Below are positions 45,465-56,453 of a DNA stretch of 64,000 bases, piece after piece. A model generated the notes under the pieces. The model did no database searches and had not been told where the DNA came from. It was given only the letters and a program-made list of their open reading frames with translations. The stretch is from Mucidula mucida. Its lineage: Eukaryota; Basidiomycota; Agaricomycetes; Agaricales; Physalacriaceae. The position numbers were made by a program, and so were the translations under genes. The first letter of the stretch is position 1. Each line of letters opens with the position of its first letter. The DNA lies in contig JADNYV010000011.1 of assembly GCA_015501055.1 (NCBI GenBank), positions 455,850 through 519,849 on the forward strand, in the 5' to 3' direction.

Positions 45465-45990
45465 TTGCCCGAAGATCGTATCTCTCGCTGACTTTGCCCT
45501 ACTCGATTTCATACCACGCATCACTCTTGTCCGAACTCCCTACTTTGCGCTTACCAGCTATCTTGGATCTCCTGCGCAACGCATTCGAGAAGCCAACGCG
45601 CATTCAGTACGGAACAGGCCTTCTCCGCTTCCACCAGTTTTGTGATAAAAACGAGATTTCTGAATCCGCTCGGATGCCTGCGTCTATGTTTCTTCTCGCC
45701 GTAAGTACGGCTCTTACTGTCATTCTAATGTCTTGTTCAACATACTATTAGGCTTTCGTCGCCTGGGAGCAGGAGAAAGAACCACCTCAGGTGGTACCAT
45801 CGTTACGTGGCTGGCGGGCATCCATGTCTGGCACATTTTCAGCAAGGCAGACTGGCACGGCAATGACGCTTTCATCTCTCTCGTCGCTTAATCCGCTTCC
45901 AAGAAATTCCAGCGTACACCTCGTTCTCAACGCTAGCCGTTGTTGCAGTCGGCATATCATGAACTTTCCTCTTGCACGTAGCTTTCGACT
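45465..45990 (+). pseudogene. Tyrosine-recombinase-like core-binding domain remnant (copy 1)
   Basis: Translations in shifting frames give RIQYGTGLLRFHQFCDKNE, SARMPASMFLLAA, then AFVAWEQEKEPP and TIVTWLAGIHVWHIFSKADW followed by HGND. This pattern (YGxGLLRFHQFCD, MPAS, WLxGxxxWHxxxxAxWHGD) is that of the N-terminal SAM-like domain of DNA-breaking-rejoining (tyrosine recombinase) proteins, which are abundant as repeats in agaricomycete genomes. The catalytic domain with the R..HxxR..Y residues is absent, there is at least one frameshift near 45795, and a TAA interrupts after FISLVA. It is a dead fragment of a mobile element or domesticated integrase. Confidence 0.6.
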
Positions 45991-46436
45991 GACTTGATGG
46001 GGCGAAGAATTACTACTAGGAAGGTTATCTGCAGAGACAATCGCCAAAGTGGGACGATGAAACGTCATATATATTCGCGCAAGCTAGAGGGCCTTATTCC
46101 GACCACGCACGTATAGTTGAGACGTAACTCGGAGATTGATTAGAAACTAAGTAGAACACTCACATGTAGCATACAAGTTTCACAAAGCTAATCGCATACA
46201 AATATATTCGCCTACGGATCATGGCATTCCCCCAATCCCTTCGTTTGGTCCACTGGCCGCGAGGTTCGCCATGTGAACGTGTGGGAACGTCGACTGAGCC
46301 TAATTTTCACCTACTACTAGGCATGCTCGAGGATAAGTATAATCGGTCGTATATGCCACGGTGAATCGGTAGAAACCCGCTGTTGTGAATGCGTTAGGGA
46401 ATCGTTGCAGTCCGCGGTGAATCTAAGTGGGCAATA
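45991..46436. other. Spacer between recombinase remnant and FunK1 copy C
   Basis: No supported gene. Bases 46360-46436 are the decayed FunK1 3' flank (GGTGAATCGGTAGAAACCCG). Copy 2 has a related spacer at 57190-57656 with many indels. Confidence 0.45.
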
Positions 46437-48868
46437 TCAGAAGGCGAAAACAAGTCGTCCATCTCCTTCCGCCGCTTCTCCAGTATATTTGCCACAATGT
46501 CTCATCCTCTTCGAAAGGTACTGTTCCACTGCCTTCTCCAACATAGCAATCACCCTCCGATGCAGAGTGTGATATTCATATAACTCGCGATGAGTATATG
46601 CCAGGCGAAGAAGACCGAGCCATTCACGAACAAGGGGCTTGAGAGGGTGAAAGTAGGGATGGAAATTGCCTATGATGTCCTTTTCAAAGTCACTGGGGAT
46701 GGCAAAAAGACGGTGCTTGTTCAACGCGAGCGTGGCGTTATCACTGTTAAAGACGCGATAGACGACTTTACGCAGCACATTTCCGTGTTCTGTGAGCTCG
46801 GCACGACGGGCGCCGCTAGGTCCACTTCGCGTCAGGCAGATATGGACCAAGATCCACAAAAATGATTCGATATCTTGGATTGCATCTTGATATGGGACTG
46901 CTATTGAGTCAGTTCCATATCTGACCGGGGCAGCGCCAAGCACTTCTGCGCTAGCATAAGGAGGAGTTCCCTAAAAGAAAAGACGTCAAGATCAATCTGA
47001 AGGTTTGTAGGATAGGACTTACAGTTCTAGACACCTTAGAAGTGTCCTTGTCCTCATCCTCTGATACAAGCACGGCGGGATTGAAGTCAAAACTCCGTTC
47101 AACCTTTATATCTATGAGCATGAATACCAAAATGTCCAACGAGACATACACGGTGCCATCCTAACCGATCTGTTGTAATAATATGATCTTCTTGAGCGGG
47201 AGGGAATGCTAAACTATACTCGATGGCCGCGATCGTATAGTTGTTGATGTTAACTCCGAGCACATCATACGCAGAGGAGATAACCTCGGGCTGTAGTGAT
47301 AGTGACAGCTTGGGCGAGTGCTTCGTCTTCTAAAATAAGAAGTGATTGCGGGGGAGAGGGATGCAATTTCAGCCTCTGGTATTGGGTCATTTTGAGTTTG
47401 AGCCGGAGGGAGCGTTCTGGTATTTCGAGCACCCAGCTTTGAGCGATCCAAGTCAATAAGACACCCTTTGGTGCCAAAAGAAGTCATCCCTCCTTCACCT
47501 GGACAGCATGCGATCATGACATTTCCTGCACTGATATCACGGTGTAAACGACCGTGCTCGTAGAGAGATTCGTGACCTGCAAGCCGTCATTGTCAAAGAG
47601 ACGTCGTTACACACGAAACAATTATACCTTGCACTCCGTTCAAGAACACCACGAAGAGTTCTTTCAATGTTGCGAAAGATGTTAGCGGCCAGCCGAAAGT
47701 CGACATAATGACGCGCGTGTGAGCTCGAGAAACATAGTCTCTCTCTCGAGGAGTGGTCATTTGGTCAATCTCGTCATCGTCCGTCGATGCGACATGTAGG
47801 AAACGCTCTTCGCTTTCAGCCCGTAGACGCCTCATTCCCGGTTTTTGTCCGTCATCTGGCGGCAAGCTGCTCACAGTATGAACGTCCAGTACGATCCACC
47901 ATATCGTCATTACGACGTCCTCGTGTAGCGTTGTTGGACCAAGAAACTCGCATTCAGACCCTTTGCCTTGCTATTGGATTCGCCTTCGGACTCGACTAAC
48001 TCGGGACGCCACGGCTCCTTGAGAACAAAGACCTGAACAAAGACGTGAGCTTGGCTTCAGGTCAGCGTTTGGTGAGTACCTCTGCACCGAGTTGATCATT
48101 GATTAAGGGTACCACTGTCCAGACAGATGTTGCCCTACCACGCATCACTCTTGCATGAGCAACGCTCGTCGCTTTGTACTGCCTACCGTCTTTGGGTGTG
48201 GGCTCCTTGTACGAATCAGTCGCAAAGGCTGTCGTACTCGTCAATCGGTAGGAATCCACCACCTCTTTAGGCTGAACATAGAATGTCATGGAGGGATCAA
48301 AGCCAAGTTTGTGTGGGGCAAGGACGGCAAACGAGGCAATAATACGGATAAAAAGTTTCGGAAACTAACAGTCAAGAAATTTCAATCATAGCGTGGTGCG
48401 TATCGAATACGGAACTCACCTTGTGGATATCGATAGGCGTACTAGTAAGGAGGACGCCGAATCGGTCACGGAGGCATACTGACATGCATCGCGGACCTTC
48501 GCGGTCCAAGAGTAAATCCGAAAACGAATCGATGATCGGGTTGTTCGCGCAATATTTGCCGCAGATAGCCGATAAGCTGTTTGACCACCCCCTCCCACCC
48601 GTCCTTGTCGCTGCGCTTCATCTCCAGCGCGGCGACTATTTGCAGCCACCAAATTACACCCTATACATACAGTCAGTCTCAAGCGATGCCTGAAATTCGA
48701 TAAAATAGCACTTTGGCTTCATCCTACAATACAAGTCAGGATATCGTCCGAAATCAAGGGTGTTTGACATACCGGAGATAAATTCTGGACACGGTCATAT
48801 AGCATACTATGTGCAAGCAGACAATGCGGCCGCATGTGTGCATCAGAGTTCGGAGGGTAATCAACCCA
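46437..48868 (-). pseudogene. FunK1-type kinase copy C, 5'-truncated and frameshifted
   Basis: The C-lobe (AYTHRELYEYHTLHRRVIAM, DIESFLWILVHI), the catalytic loop GRLHRDISAGNVMIA (about 47565-47520) and GCLIDLDRSKLGA are readable. The gene is cut at about 48868, within the codons for RWVDY of copy A, and joined head-to-head to the NAB2-like gene; the N-terminal 150 or so residues are missing. Frameshifts near 46500 (acidic loop after LEKAVEQ) and 47890 (before SSLPPDDG) break the frame. The sister copy E at 57657-60078 has the same 5' truncation but fewer shifts. Not expected to encode an active kinase. Confidence 0.8.
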
Positions 48869-48881
48869 CCTCTTGTGGCCG

Positions 48882-49852
48882 ATGGATATGAATATGATGA
48901 ATGGCATGCAAGGGCAACAGGCTTTTCCAGGTATGAATGGAGCCGGCAGAGGTCGGGGGAATGGGCGGGGACGCGGTGGTGCCCGTGGTCGTGGTGGACA
49001 TTCACAGACATCGTCGACACCTTCTGGCGAAGAGGCTTTCCACAATGTCGCTGCGCCGACCCCCACTATGGCCACCTCTGCTCAGCCCACTCCACCTGTT
49101 GGTCAGCAACGGACAACGTATGTGTTTCCCGAGCGACTGCAGTCGCCCACTTTGTGCAAGTTCTCCTTAAAATGTACGAACCCGCATTGTCGATGGGCGC
49201 ATCCCTCACCAGTCGCGACGACGGAAAGTGGCGTCGTCGTCAGTACAGAGCCTTGTGAGCAAGGAAAGAACTGCAAAGACAAGGATTGTGCAAAGACGCA
49301 TGTCAGTCCTGCTGTCTTGACTGCCAATCGTGAGTTTTCTAGTTGATCTCATCTGTACGATACTAATAAAATTTAGCCAATGCTCCTCCACCTGCGCCTG
49401 CACCTGCTCCGGTTCATGTGCCTCACCATCCTCCTCCTTCCTCTGCTGTCCCTTGTCGCTTTGGTGCCGCTTGCACGCGAGCGGGATGCACGTTCAGTCA
49501 TCCACCTCGTCCGTCCGCCCACAGCGCTCCACGTGCTCAATCGTGCAGATACGGCGCTGGTTGCACTCGTGCGAGCTGTCAATTTCAACACCCCGAAGGA
49601 CGCGTACTTCCTAACTCTTTCCATCGTGGCCTATCGGCTACCGCGCCTTTGGTGAACGTGCCGACGCCTGAGACCGGTACTATGGGCGGCCCTAGCCCCC
49701 ATAAGAGCGCCAAGTTTACGAACAGTGCGGCCTCTGTGAAGGAGAAATTGGAGAAGCTAGAGCAGGAGAAGAACGAGATGGAGAAGGACCTCAAACTGAA
49801 GGAGGACGCCGCCAACAAGGATTCGAAGTCTCAGGTTGCCATCACTGCTTGA
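48882..49852 (+). CDS. NAB2-like CCCH zinc-finger protein, 5'-truncated (copy 3)
   Basis: Reads like the C-terminal half of the nuclear poly(A)-binding protein Nab2/ZC3H14. From ATG 48882 (MDMNMMNGMQGQQAFPGMNG) it has an RG-rich stretch (AGRGRGNGRGRGGARGRGG), then four CCCH fingers: CKFSLKCTNPHCRWAH, CEQGKNCKDKDCAKTH, and after an intron (donor GTGAGT at 49331) CRFGAACTRAGCTFSH and CRYGAGCTRASCQFQH. A short helix (EKLEQEKNEMEKDLKLKEDA) and the end SQVAITA with TGA at 49850-49852 follow. The N-terminal PWI-like domain of true Nab2 is missing because the sequence switches to FunK1 at about 48868. The frame is intact, so a truncated protein could be made if transcribed; no promoter of its own is evident. 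Confidence 0.75.
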
Positions 49853-50690
49853 GGACTCTGTTTTAATTATCTATCGCAAAGTGCACATATTCATCGTTAG
49901 CATCAGTAACTTGTACTCTTTCCTTTTTTTATTTAGCTTGTGCTTCTGTTTATCTGGTACATACACATCCGTAGTCAAAGTACCGTAGTCGCTGCCTTGC
50001 AGGAGGACACGGGATTTTTGGGACGGGGAGGAAGTGGAATCGTATCTCTTTGCGAACGGCCTGCTCAGAAGAAGCAGTGCCTGGTGCTCCTCCTCCCTTA
50101 TGTGTGTTTGAGTTGTGTGAAGGGCTCCTTGTGGCGCTATTTTGTAGATGTCAGTTGAAATGGCACCGTTGATCACAACCATCACGACGCAATACTGGTT
50201 CCAGAGACTTCGCAGTAACCTGGGGTGTAGACTCACATTTGCACCCAGGCTGCTAAAGGAAAATCCGTGAGGTGAAACATTCAATCCTCGTTGGAGCCTT
50301 ACCACTTCCTGGATGAATCCTGGATACAACAGCAAGACGATCAGACGTAGTCCTCATCCCCCTAAAGAATTGCTGAAGAGCAGATGCGTCGACACCGTGA
50401 CTACGAGCACCGTTGGTATAAGTCGTGAATTACGCGGTGACATACTATGTTTCATTGGAGGTTGACGCACTCACTGTTTTTACAGGCGCTCGTCTTGAGA
50501 TCTCAGTAAGCGTAATGCTACGAATTCAACCAGGTCATACAACTTTCGCACAGGGACTCGAGTACTGCCAGCTCAATTGTGAACCTCAAGTGAACCTTGT
50601 CAACCATGTCCGCAAAGCTCGCTTTCACTTGCTGTGCCTTGCTCGGGACGTGTGCTTACGCCTACCAACATGTCAGAATAATTAATCCCA
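49853..50690. other. NAB2-like 3' region and kinase upstream region
   Basis: Nearly identical to 61063-61901. A minus-strand frame at 49871-50335 is open for 154 codons but has no motif and is most likely fortuitous. Bases 50600-50690 encode MSAKLAFTCCALLGTCAYAY in another frame, ending at a TGA inside the kinase gene; treated as chance. Confidence 0.45.
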
Positions 50691-52025
50691 ATGGCGACTT
50701 TGCACGAGACACTGCTCTGGACTGTTCGCTTATGGTGGCACCGGCATCCAGCTTCCGGAGACCTCGCTGACTGGGACATGGGACTAGATTACGACGACAT
50801 GAAAGATTTTCACAAACGCGAACTACGCGCCATGGATGCTTGGAAGTTCCTGGCCCCCTTCTTCGCGTCACAGGGATACTTTCTATATGTCAGAAACCTA
50901 GACAATGACCCAATTCTCGACGCCCCGAGGTGGCCTCCGCCGTCTTCGTCTCAGGAATATCCATACGCCAGAGTATTGCGTACAGCGTCGCATTTTGATT
51001 TCCCGGTACGTAGTTGTCGTTCCTTCGAAATTTTCTCATCCGTTGAATAGGATATGCGCTTATGGGCCGCTAGAGATCGACTTGGAAGAGAACTTGTCTT
51101 GAAGTAAGTCACCCTGGGTTTTGACAGCTTTCGTAGATATGCAATCTTATACAGATTGATCTCTACTACCTCTTCTCCGACAACAGAATTCCTTGCCTTA
51201 CAGCGGCTCAACACTCCAGCTGCACGCTCGGATCCTCGAAATCACACTATCCCTGTGTTGGACTTTGTTACATGGGGTGGTTTGGTCTTCGCAGTGATGC
51301 CACGGTGCATTGGTTGATTGGCTGTCCCTGCGTCTGCATTCCCAAGTTTACTCGTCACAAGCTGGATATCCGCCTTCTACATTCGCTTCAAGACAATAGA
51401 GGATTCTATGTTTCTCTGGGAGCAGCTTCTTGAAGTGAACAATCTCCTAGATCGAGCCGGTCTCGTCGCTGACCTTGATTTAGGCTCTGGAGTTCTGTCA
51501 CGAACAGCGCATTGCGCACTGCGATATTTTGGACCAAAATACTTTGGTCAATGTCCTTCCTGGCGATGTGATTGATTTTGGTATTTTTGACCTTGATAAA
51601 GACTGTGTCTTCGCCTTCATCGACTACGGGTTTGCTTCGGTGGTGCCTCTGGATATGGCGCTCGAGGATGCGCCCCTTCCGCATAATCTGTGATTGGACT
51701 TCAGAGACGGTCTACAAGGCAGAGGTACCACTTGCAACCCATTTGAGGTGGACGTTCTTTTTCTCGGAGCACTGATGCAGCGCCACATACGAGTGAGTGT
51801 GCCATCTTATGCCGTTTTCTTCTACTTACAAGCGCGACAACACAGATGGTACCGGATGTGTTTCCTGAAGGGGTCCAATTTGTGGAGAGGATGATGGGTT
51901 TGCATGGTGCGTGCGTGCCCTCCGCTTTGGAGGCTCTACGCGACTTCCGGACCGTAAAGGGGAAAATGAGCCGCGCCACGCTCAATCATAAATTTGTCTC
52001 CCAGCTGTGGAATGGTCGCATCTGA
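50691..52025 (+). pseudogene. Kinase-like gene copy 3, in-frame stop in C-lobe
   Basis: Long N-terminus from ATG 50691 (MATLHETLLWTVRLWWHRHP) through MDAWKFLAPFFASQGYFLYV, DMRLWAARDRLGRELVLK, DPRNHTIPVLDFVTWGGL and FAVMPRW. The catalytic loop HCDILDQNTLVN keeps the Asp (GAT 51523-51525), unlike copy 1. FIDYGFASVVP replaces DFG. After EDAPLPHNL an in-frame TGA (51691-51693) stands where copy 1 has CGG; the downstream C-lobe (GLQGRGTTCNPFEVDVLFLG and the last exon ending LWNGRI) is otherwise open. Unless an unusual splice removes the TGA, the product would lose its C-lobe. The last exon ends at TGA 52023-52025. Confidence 0.75.
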
Positions 52026-52539
52026 AAAGACAACCGCATAACTTTGTTGAGCTGCAAATATATATGACGTTGCCTTGCATAAATGACGATGCATGCCACA
52101 GAGACATGAAGACATATCAAAGCTATTTGCAGAGAACACGGCTTTGAAGGTGCTAGAGGACTCGCGTGGCCTTGGAACGCTCAGGATCTCCCCCACATTG
52201 CCGCATGAGCCAAGACGGTCGATTGCAAGCATGGAAGGCCGTTCAAGAGAGCGTGGTCGAACCGTCCAATGCAGCTTGAGTATCGCAGTCCTATAAGAAG
52301 CGATACTTTGACTTCACGATTCAACCTGGCTAGCCAATCCATAGTAGCAGAGGATTAATGTCTTATGATGTGCTCCTTGTTATCGCCAATATGTCGTTTC
52401 CGTGTGAAGCTATGTACGACGCTGGTGCCCCGCTTCCAATCACCCAACGGACGAAATGGTACTTTGCTGATTACTCCAAGATGCCGCAATATTGAAGGCA
52501 TGTGTAGGCTCTCGTGATAGATCTACATTGACATCCGCC
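52026..52539. repeat. Shared 3' flank of kinase-like gene
   Basis: Same flank as at 23828-24416 and 63236-63748, leading into the 3' end of the SDR gene. A deletion of about 80 bases relative to the 24.3-kb copy removes sequence just before the SDR stop. Confidence 0.6.
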
Positions 52540-53495
52540 TTATTTCTTCTTGTTTACATTCTCCAGGGTGTATGCCTCAACTTCCCTCAAGAACTCTGCC
52601 TTCCCTTTCACAGGTGCCCAACCCAGTCGTCTTGCTCGGGTACGGACACAGTGGCTGTTGCCGCCAAGGATATGCATAACGATTTCCTATGATTAAACTC
52701 AACTTCGGCGAGAAGGAACAGCGCTTCATATACTCACCGGGAGGCCCAAGTCGGTAAACTATTTCACTGTAATTGGGCGCCCCTTGGAAACCACTTTCCC
52801 AGTCATTGCCCGCGCAGCGGTTAGCGAAACCTCGCGAAGTTGGACAGAGCCATTTTCTATGAAAAAGTACCCTTCTTCACCGTGGGGACTCGTACCCATT
52901 CCGACGAAAGAAGCTTGGTGACCAGGAGTACGAGAAAATCAACGACTGCGTTCGGGTCAGTTGTTGGCTTAACGAGGCCAAAAAGACACTGACATTCGTG
53001 AAGTCCTACAATCACCGAGTAATTAAGGCCTTCTCCAATCATGACAGGTTCACGGAGGGCAATCACATTCTGAGGCATACTGCTGGACAAGTATTGGTGG
53101 CCGTTGGGGTCTTGTATGCCTGCATCAACTAGTACTCCGCTAGGACGGGCGAAGATTCCGCCAGGAATGACGAGATAGGAATAAATCACGCCTGGATTCT
53201 TGTGAGTGAGATGGTTCGTCCACCTGTGCTATGCGTACCGTCTTCATCTGCTTTGAGGAATTCTAGATCGACGTTACGATGAATGCGAGTAATCTCAAGC
53301 GACGCCATCTCTTCCACGTTCGCATCGTCCCAAACTTTGGTGGGTATATTGCGGCCTAGGGCATCATCCAAGAGTACACCTGCACCAGACTGAGATACTA
53401 TGTGTTAACTATCATCGAAATGCAATAAGGCAACAAACGTACAACATGAATTACACGGGTCTTCTTCTGCGATTTCTTCAGAGCGGCTGCGATGT
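52540..53495 (-). pseudogene. SDR/NmrA-type gene, 3' half only (copy 3)
   Basis: Matches 24417-25370 of the intact gene: the last exon (stop TAA 52542-52540), IYSYLVIPGGIFARPSGVLV, NVEEMASLEITRIHRNVDLE and the exon with LKKSQKKTR. At 53495 the sequence switches in mid-exon to FunK1 copy D. The Rossmann GATGYVAG half is missing. Base changes such as frameshifts near 52745 (sequence between EFSF and the last exon) and 52895 add to the decay. Confidence 0.85.
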
Positions 53496-55616
53496 TTACT
53501 CGATGGCCGCGATCATATAGGTGTTGTCAATGTTGATGTTAACTCCGAGCACATCATACGCAGAGGAAATAACATCAGGGTGCAGTGATAGTGACAGCTT
53601 GGGCAAGTGCTTGCGCCTTCTAAAATAAGAAGTGATTACGAGGGAGAGGGACGCAATTTCAGCCTCTGGAATTGGGTCATCTTGAGTTTGAGCCGGAGGG
53701 AGCGTTCTGGTATGTCGAGCACCCAGCTTTGAGCGATCCAAGTCAATAAGACACCCTTTGGTGCCAAAAGGAGTCGTTGCTCCTTTATCTGGACACCGCG
53801 CGATGATGACATTCCCGGCACTGATATCACGGTGTAGAAGAGCATTGTTGCAGAGATGTTCATGACCTGCAAGTCATTATCGTCAAAGATATGTCGTACA
53901 CATGAAACAATCATACCTTGCACTCCGTTCAAGAATACCACAAGAAGTTCTTTCAATGTTGCAAAATATTTCAGCGGCCAGCCGTAGGTCGACATAATGA
54001 CGCGCGTGTGAACTCGAGAAACAAAAGCTCTCATTCGAGGAGTAGTAATTCGCTGAATCTCGTCATCGTCCGTCGATGCGACATGCAGGAAACGCTCTTC
54101 GCTTTCCGCCCGAGGACGCATCGTTTCCGATTCTTGTTTCCCATCTGGCGGAGGGCTGTCGGAGAGACCGGCACGTATGAACGGCCCAGTCCGATCCACT
54201 ATGTCGTCGATTACAGCGTCCTCGTACAGCGTTATTCGAGCAAGAAATTCGCAATCAGACCCATTTGCCTTGCTGTAGAGTTCGCCTTCGGACTTGACTG
54301 AGTCGGGCCGCCATGACTGCTTGAGAACAAAGACCTGAACAAGGATGTGAGCTTGGTTTACAAGGTAGCGGTTGGTATGTACCTCTTTGCTGGGTTGACC
54401 ATCTATGAAGCGTACCACTGCCCAGACTAGTGTTGCCCTACCACGCATCACCCTTGCACGAGCAACACTCATGACTTTGACGGTCAAGTACTGCGTACCG
54501 TCATTGAGTGTGATGACCCATCTCTTCTTGTACGAATCAGTCGCAAAGACGTCGAGCGCTGTCTCACTCGTCAATCGGTAAGACTCGACCACCTCATTAG
54601 GCTGAACATAAATTTTCATGGAGGGATCAAAGCCAAGTTTGTGTGGGGCAAGGACGGCAAACGAGGCAATGATACGTATAAAATGTTTTGGAAACTAAGG
54701 CAAGAAATGTGAATCATAACGTGGTGCGTATCGAAGATGAAACTCACCTTGTGGATATCGATAGGCGTACTAGTAAGGAGGACGCCGGATCGGTCATGGG
54801 GCACACTAAAATGCATCGTGGTCCAAAGTAAAACCGAAAACGAATCGACGATCGAGTTGCTCGCGCAATATTTGCCGCAGATAGCCAATGAGCTGCTTGA
54901 CCACCCCCTCCCACTCTTCGTTGTCTCTGCGCTTCATCTCCAGCGCGGCGACGATTTGAAGCCACCAAATTACGCCCTATACACAAAGTCAGTCTCAAGC
55001 GATGCCGGAAAATCGATAAAATACGCACTTTGGCTTCATCCTACAAAGATAGTCAGGAATATCCCGGAATAAGGAGTGTTTGACATACCGGAGACAATTC
55101 TTGACACGGTCATGAGGAACTATGTGCAAGCAGACAATCCGGTCGTATGCGTGCAATAGTTTTATCGGCAGAGTGCGGAGCTTTTGAATGGTAATCGACC
55201 CATCTCGTCGATCCTCCAAGCCGAGCAGAATTTTCACCGGGATGCTGAGAGCATAGCTCTTCCGCGGCGCGGTGGATGACGTTGGCGACAGAGACAAATG
55301 CACCATACAATTCATGCTCTTTGCGGACTGAGTCGGGAAATGCGCTCCATCGAGACTCTGGGTGATGCGCCCCTTTGACTTTGTCCCAAATGGCGTCAAC
55401 AAGGGTTTCCTCGATCGGGAACATGGCTTTTAAAAACTCCTCCGTATCGGTGACACGACAGTGGACGGGGAAATCAGTGTTAACAGCCTCCTTCATGCTA
55501 GCTGCACTTTCTTGCTGGTAAGAGTAACTCAATGAAGGACGTCCTGCTGTGCGTGTCGGTGTGTTGTTGCTCGCAGCGGGTTTCTTGTACACCTGTGGTG
55601 GGATATGGACCCCCAT
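53496..55616 (-). pseudogene. FunK1-type kinase copy D, 3'-truncated
   Basis: It has an intact-looking 5' two thirds: ATG 55616 (MGVHIPPQVYKKPAAS), the N-terminal domain, the middle domain in one long frame (53636-54619) and the catalytic loop ALLHRDISAGNVII. The DLD segment GCLIDLDRSKLGA and about 60 residues beyond are present. It then stops at 53496, where it joins the SDR fragment. The C-lobe from the RSNGV exon onward is missing, so the kinase fold is incomplete. Small deletions near 55064-55120 alter the exon end before the 12-base exon. Of the truncated copies it keeps the best-preserved N-terminal half and its own 5' flank (to 55979). Confidence 0.8.
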
Positions 55617-55974
55617 GATGAGAAAGAGGAAGACAAGAAGACCACAAGGACGCACCCAAAAACAGTGGCTGATAAAGCTTTATCGATTATCACTTGAGAA
55701 TCGCGGCAGCTTCTATGACTCTGTGCCACGCCGGGTGCACGAGTGTGACTTGTTGAAGTTGTTGAAGAAGGCAACCACAGCCACGTGATCGATCTATGGC
55801 TTGAGTCCTCCCACCATTGTCGAGTTCACGAGACAGACCGCCACAATTTGAGCCTGCGCTTCAGGATATCCTACCATCATCAGCTCCGTACACCTCGCTT
55901 CGCGTCGTAGCTGGAGGCCAACAATTTGACTAAAACTCTTCTCAGTAAGCGTGTTGCCGAAGTTTGTGTTCCCG

Positions 55975-55985
55975 GACACGCGCAG
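55975..55985. other. Tandem-duplication junction
   Basis: Left of the junction is FunK1 5' flank (GTGTTCCCGGACAC, as at 17979-17992); right of it is polymerase BRCT exon sequence (CGGCTATGGCAAAGTAGGC, as at 44795). The shared bases at the join are few (CGC), suggesting joining with little or no homology. Confidence 0.75.
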
Positions 55986-56453
55986 TTCGGCTATGGCAAA
56001 GTAGGCGTCGTATGGAAGAAAAGTGTTTGTAGCTGCACAGGCCTGAAGCCAGTTGGGTGTTACGACGACTTTTGTGGTCTGTGCGCGCGTAATTCAAGGC
56101 GACATCGACGAGAGAAACATCGGGCATACCGCGACATCCCAATCTACGTGTCTCTCCAGCCGTTTCTTCATACGCACAGCTGTGATGATGACATCTGCGT
56201 CATGCTCATCCGTACTGCTCATGAGTTGATAAAGAGCGGTTTCATCGCCAGACAAGAACGTTTTTCCATCTTCCAAGAGTGAACCGAGCTCGAACAATGT
56301 ACTCGAGTCGATCTTGGCTGGAATGATGTGGATCCGGATAAGCCTAGTCTTTTCTGAAATGAAGCGGTCAGGCTTTAATCGTTTACGTTGGAGTTCGTAG
56401 GAACCCGATGCGTTTATCGGAGGTCGAGGTCGTTTAGTAGACATGGATGGCAT
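55980..56453 (-). pseudogene. Family-X DNA polymerase, 5' stub
   Basis: Duplicate of the first exons of the polymerase gene at 43046-45269: ATG 56453, MPSMSTKRPRPPINASG, then SLLEDGKTFLSGDETALYQL, DADVIITAVRMKKRLERHVD and the start of the VVTPNWLQACA exon. It breaks off at 55980 against FunK1 flank, so the polymerase core is absent. Differences from the intact copy include loss of nine bases in the Ser-rich stretch (SSSSYE to SYE) and several substitutions. Confidence 0.88.

Larger units (their letters stand above)
44788..55979 (+). repeat. 11.2-kb tandem segmental duplication, copy 1
   Basis: Sequence from 44788 (GCGCAG then CGGCTATGGCAAAGTAGGC) recurs from 55980 with the same gene order: polymerase 5' end, recombinase-like fragment, truncated FunK1, NAB2-like gene, kinase-like gene and SDR 3' half. 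Corresponding positions differ by about 11,190-11,211. Similarity is uneven: very high over 46.5-52.7 kb, lower with many indels over 45.3-46.4 kb. The right part of this copy also includes FunK1 copy D, whose 5' flank ends at the junction. Confidence 0.88.

Noticed and set aside
49871..50335. 154-codon minus-strand open frame after the NAB2-like gene, repeated at 61,081
   Set aside because: No motif, low-complexity Ser/Leu/Lys composition, antisense to the NAB2 3' region, and its conservation is explained by the recent duplication.
50607..50770. A short signal-peptide-like frame (MSAKLAFTCCALLGTCAYAY) just before the kinase-like genes, also at 12,349 and 61,819
   Set aside because: It ends at a TGA about 54 codons later in copies 3 and 4 and overlaps the kinase start in another frame. 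In copy 1 a four-base difference puts it in frame with the kinase N-terminus, but copy 1 is frameshifted soon after. Probably fortuitous.
44788..55979. Interpretation of the 11.2-kb unit as a single large transposon
   Set aside because: No terminal inverted repeats, target-site duplication or intact transposase is visible; the left edge lies in the middle of a polymerase exon, and the unit is tandem, which fits segmental duplication better.
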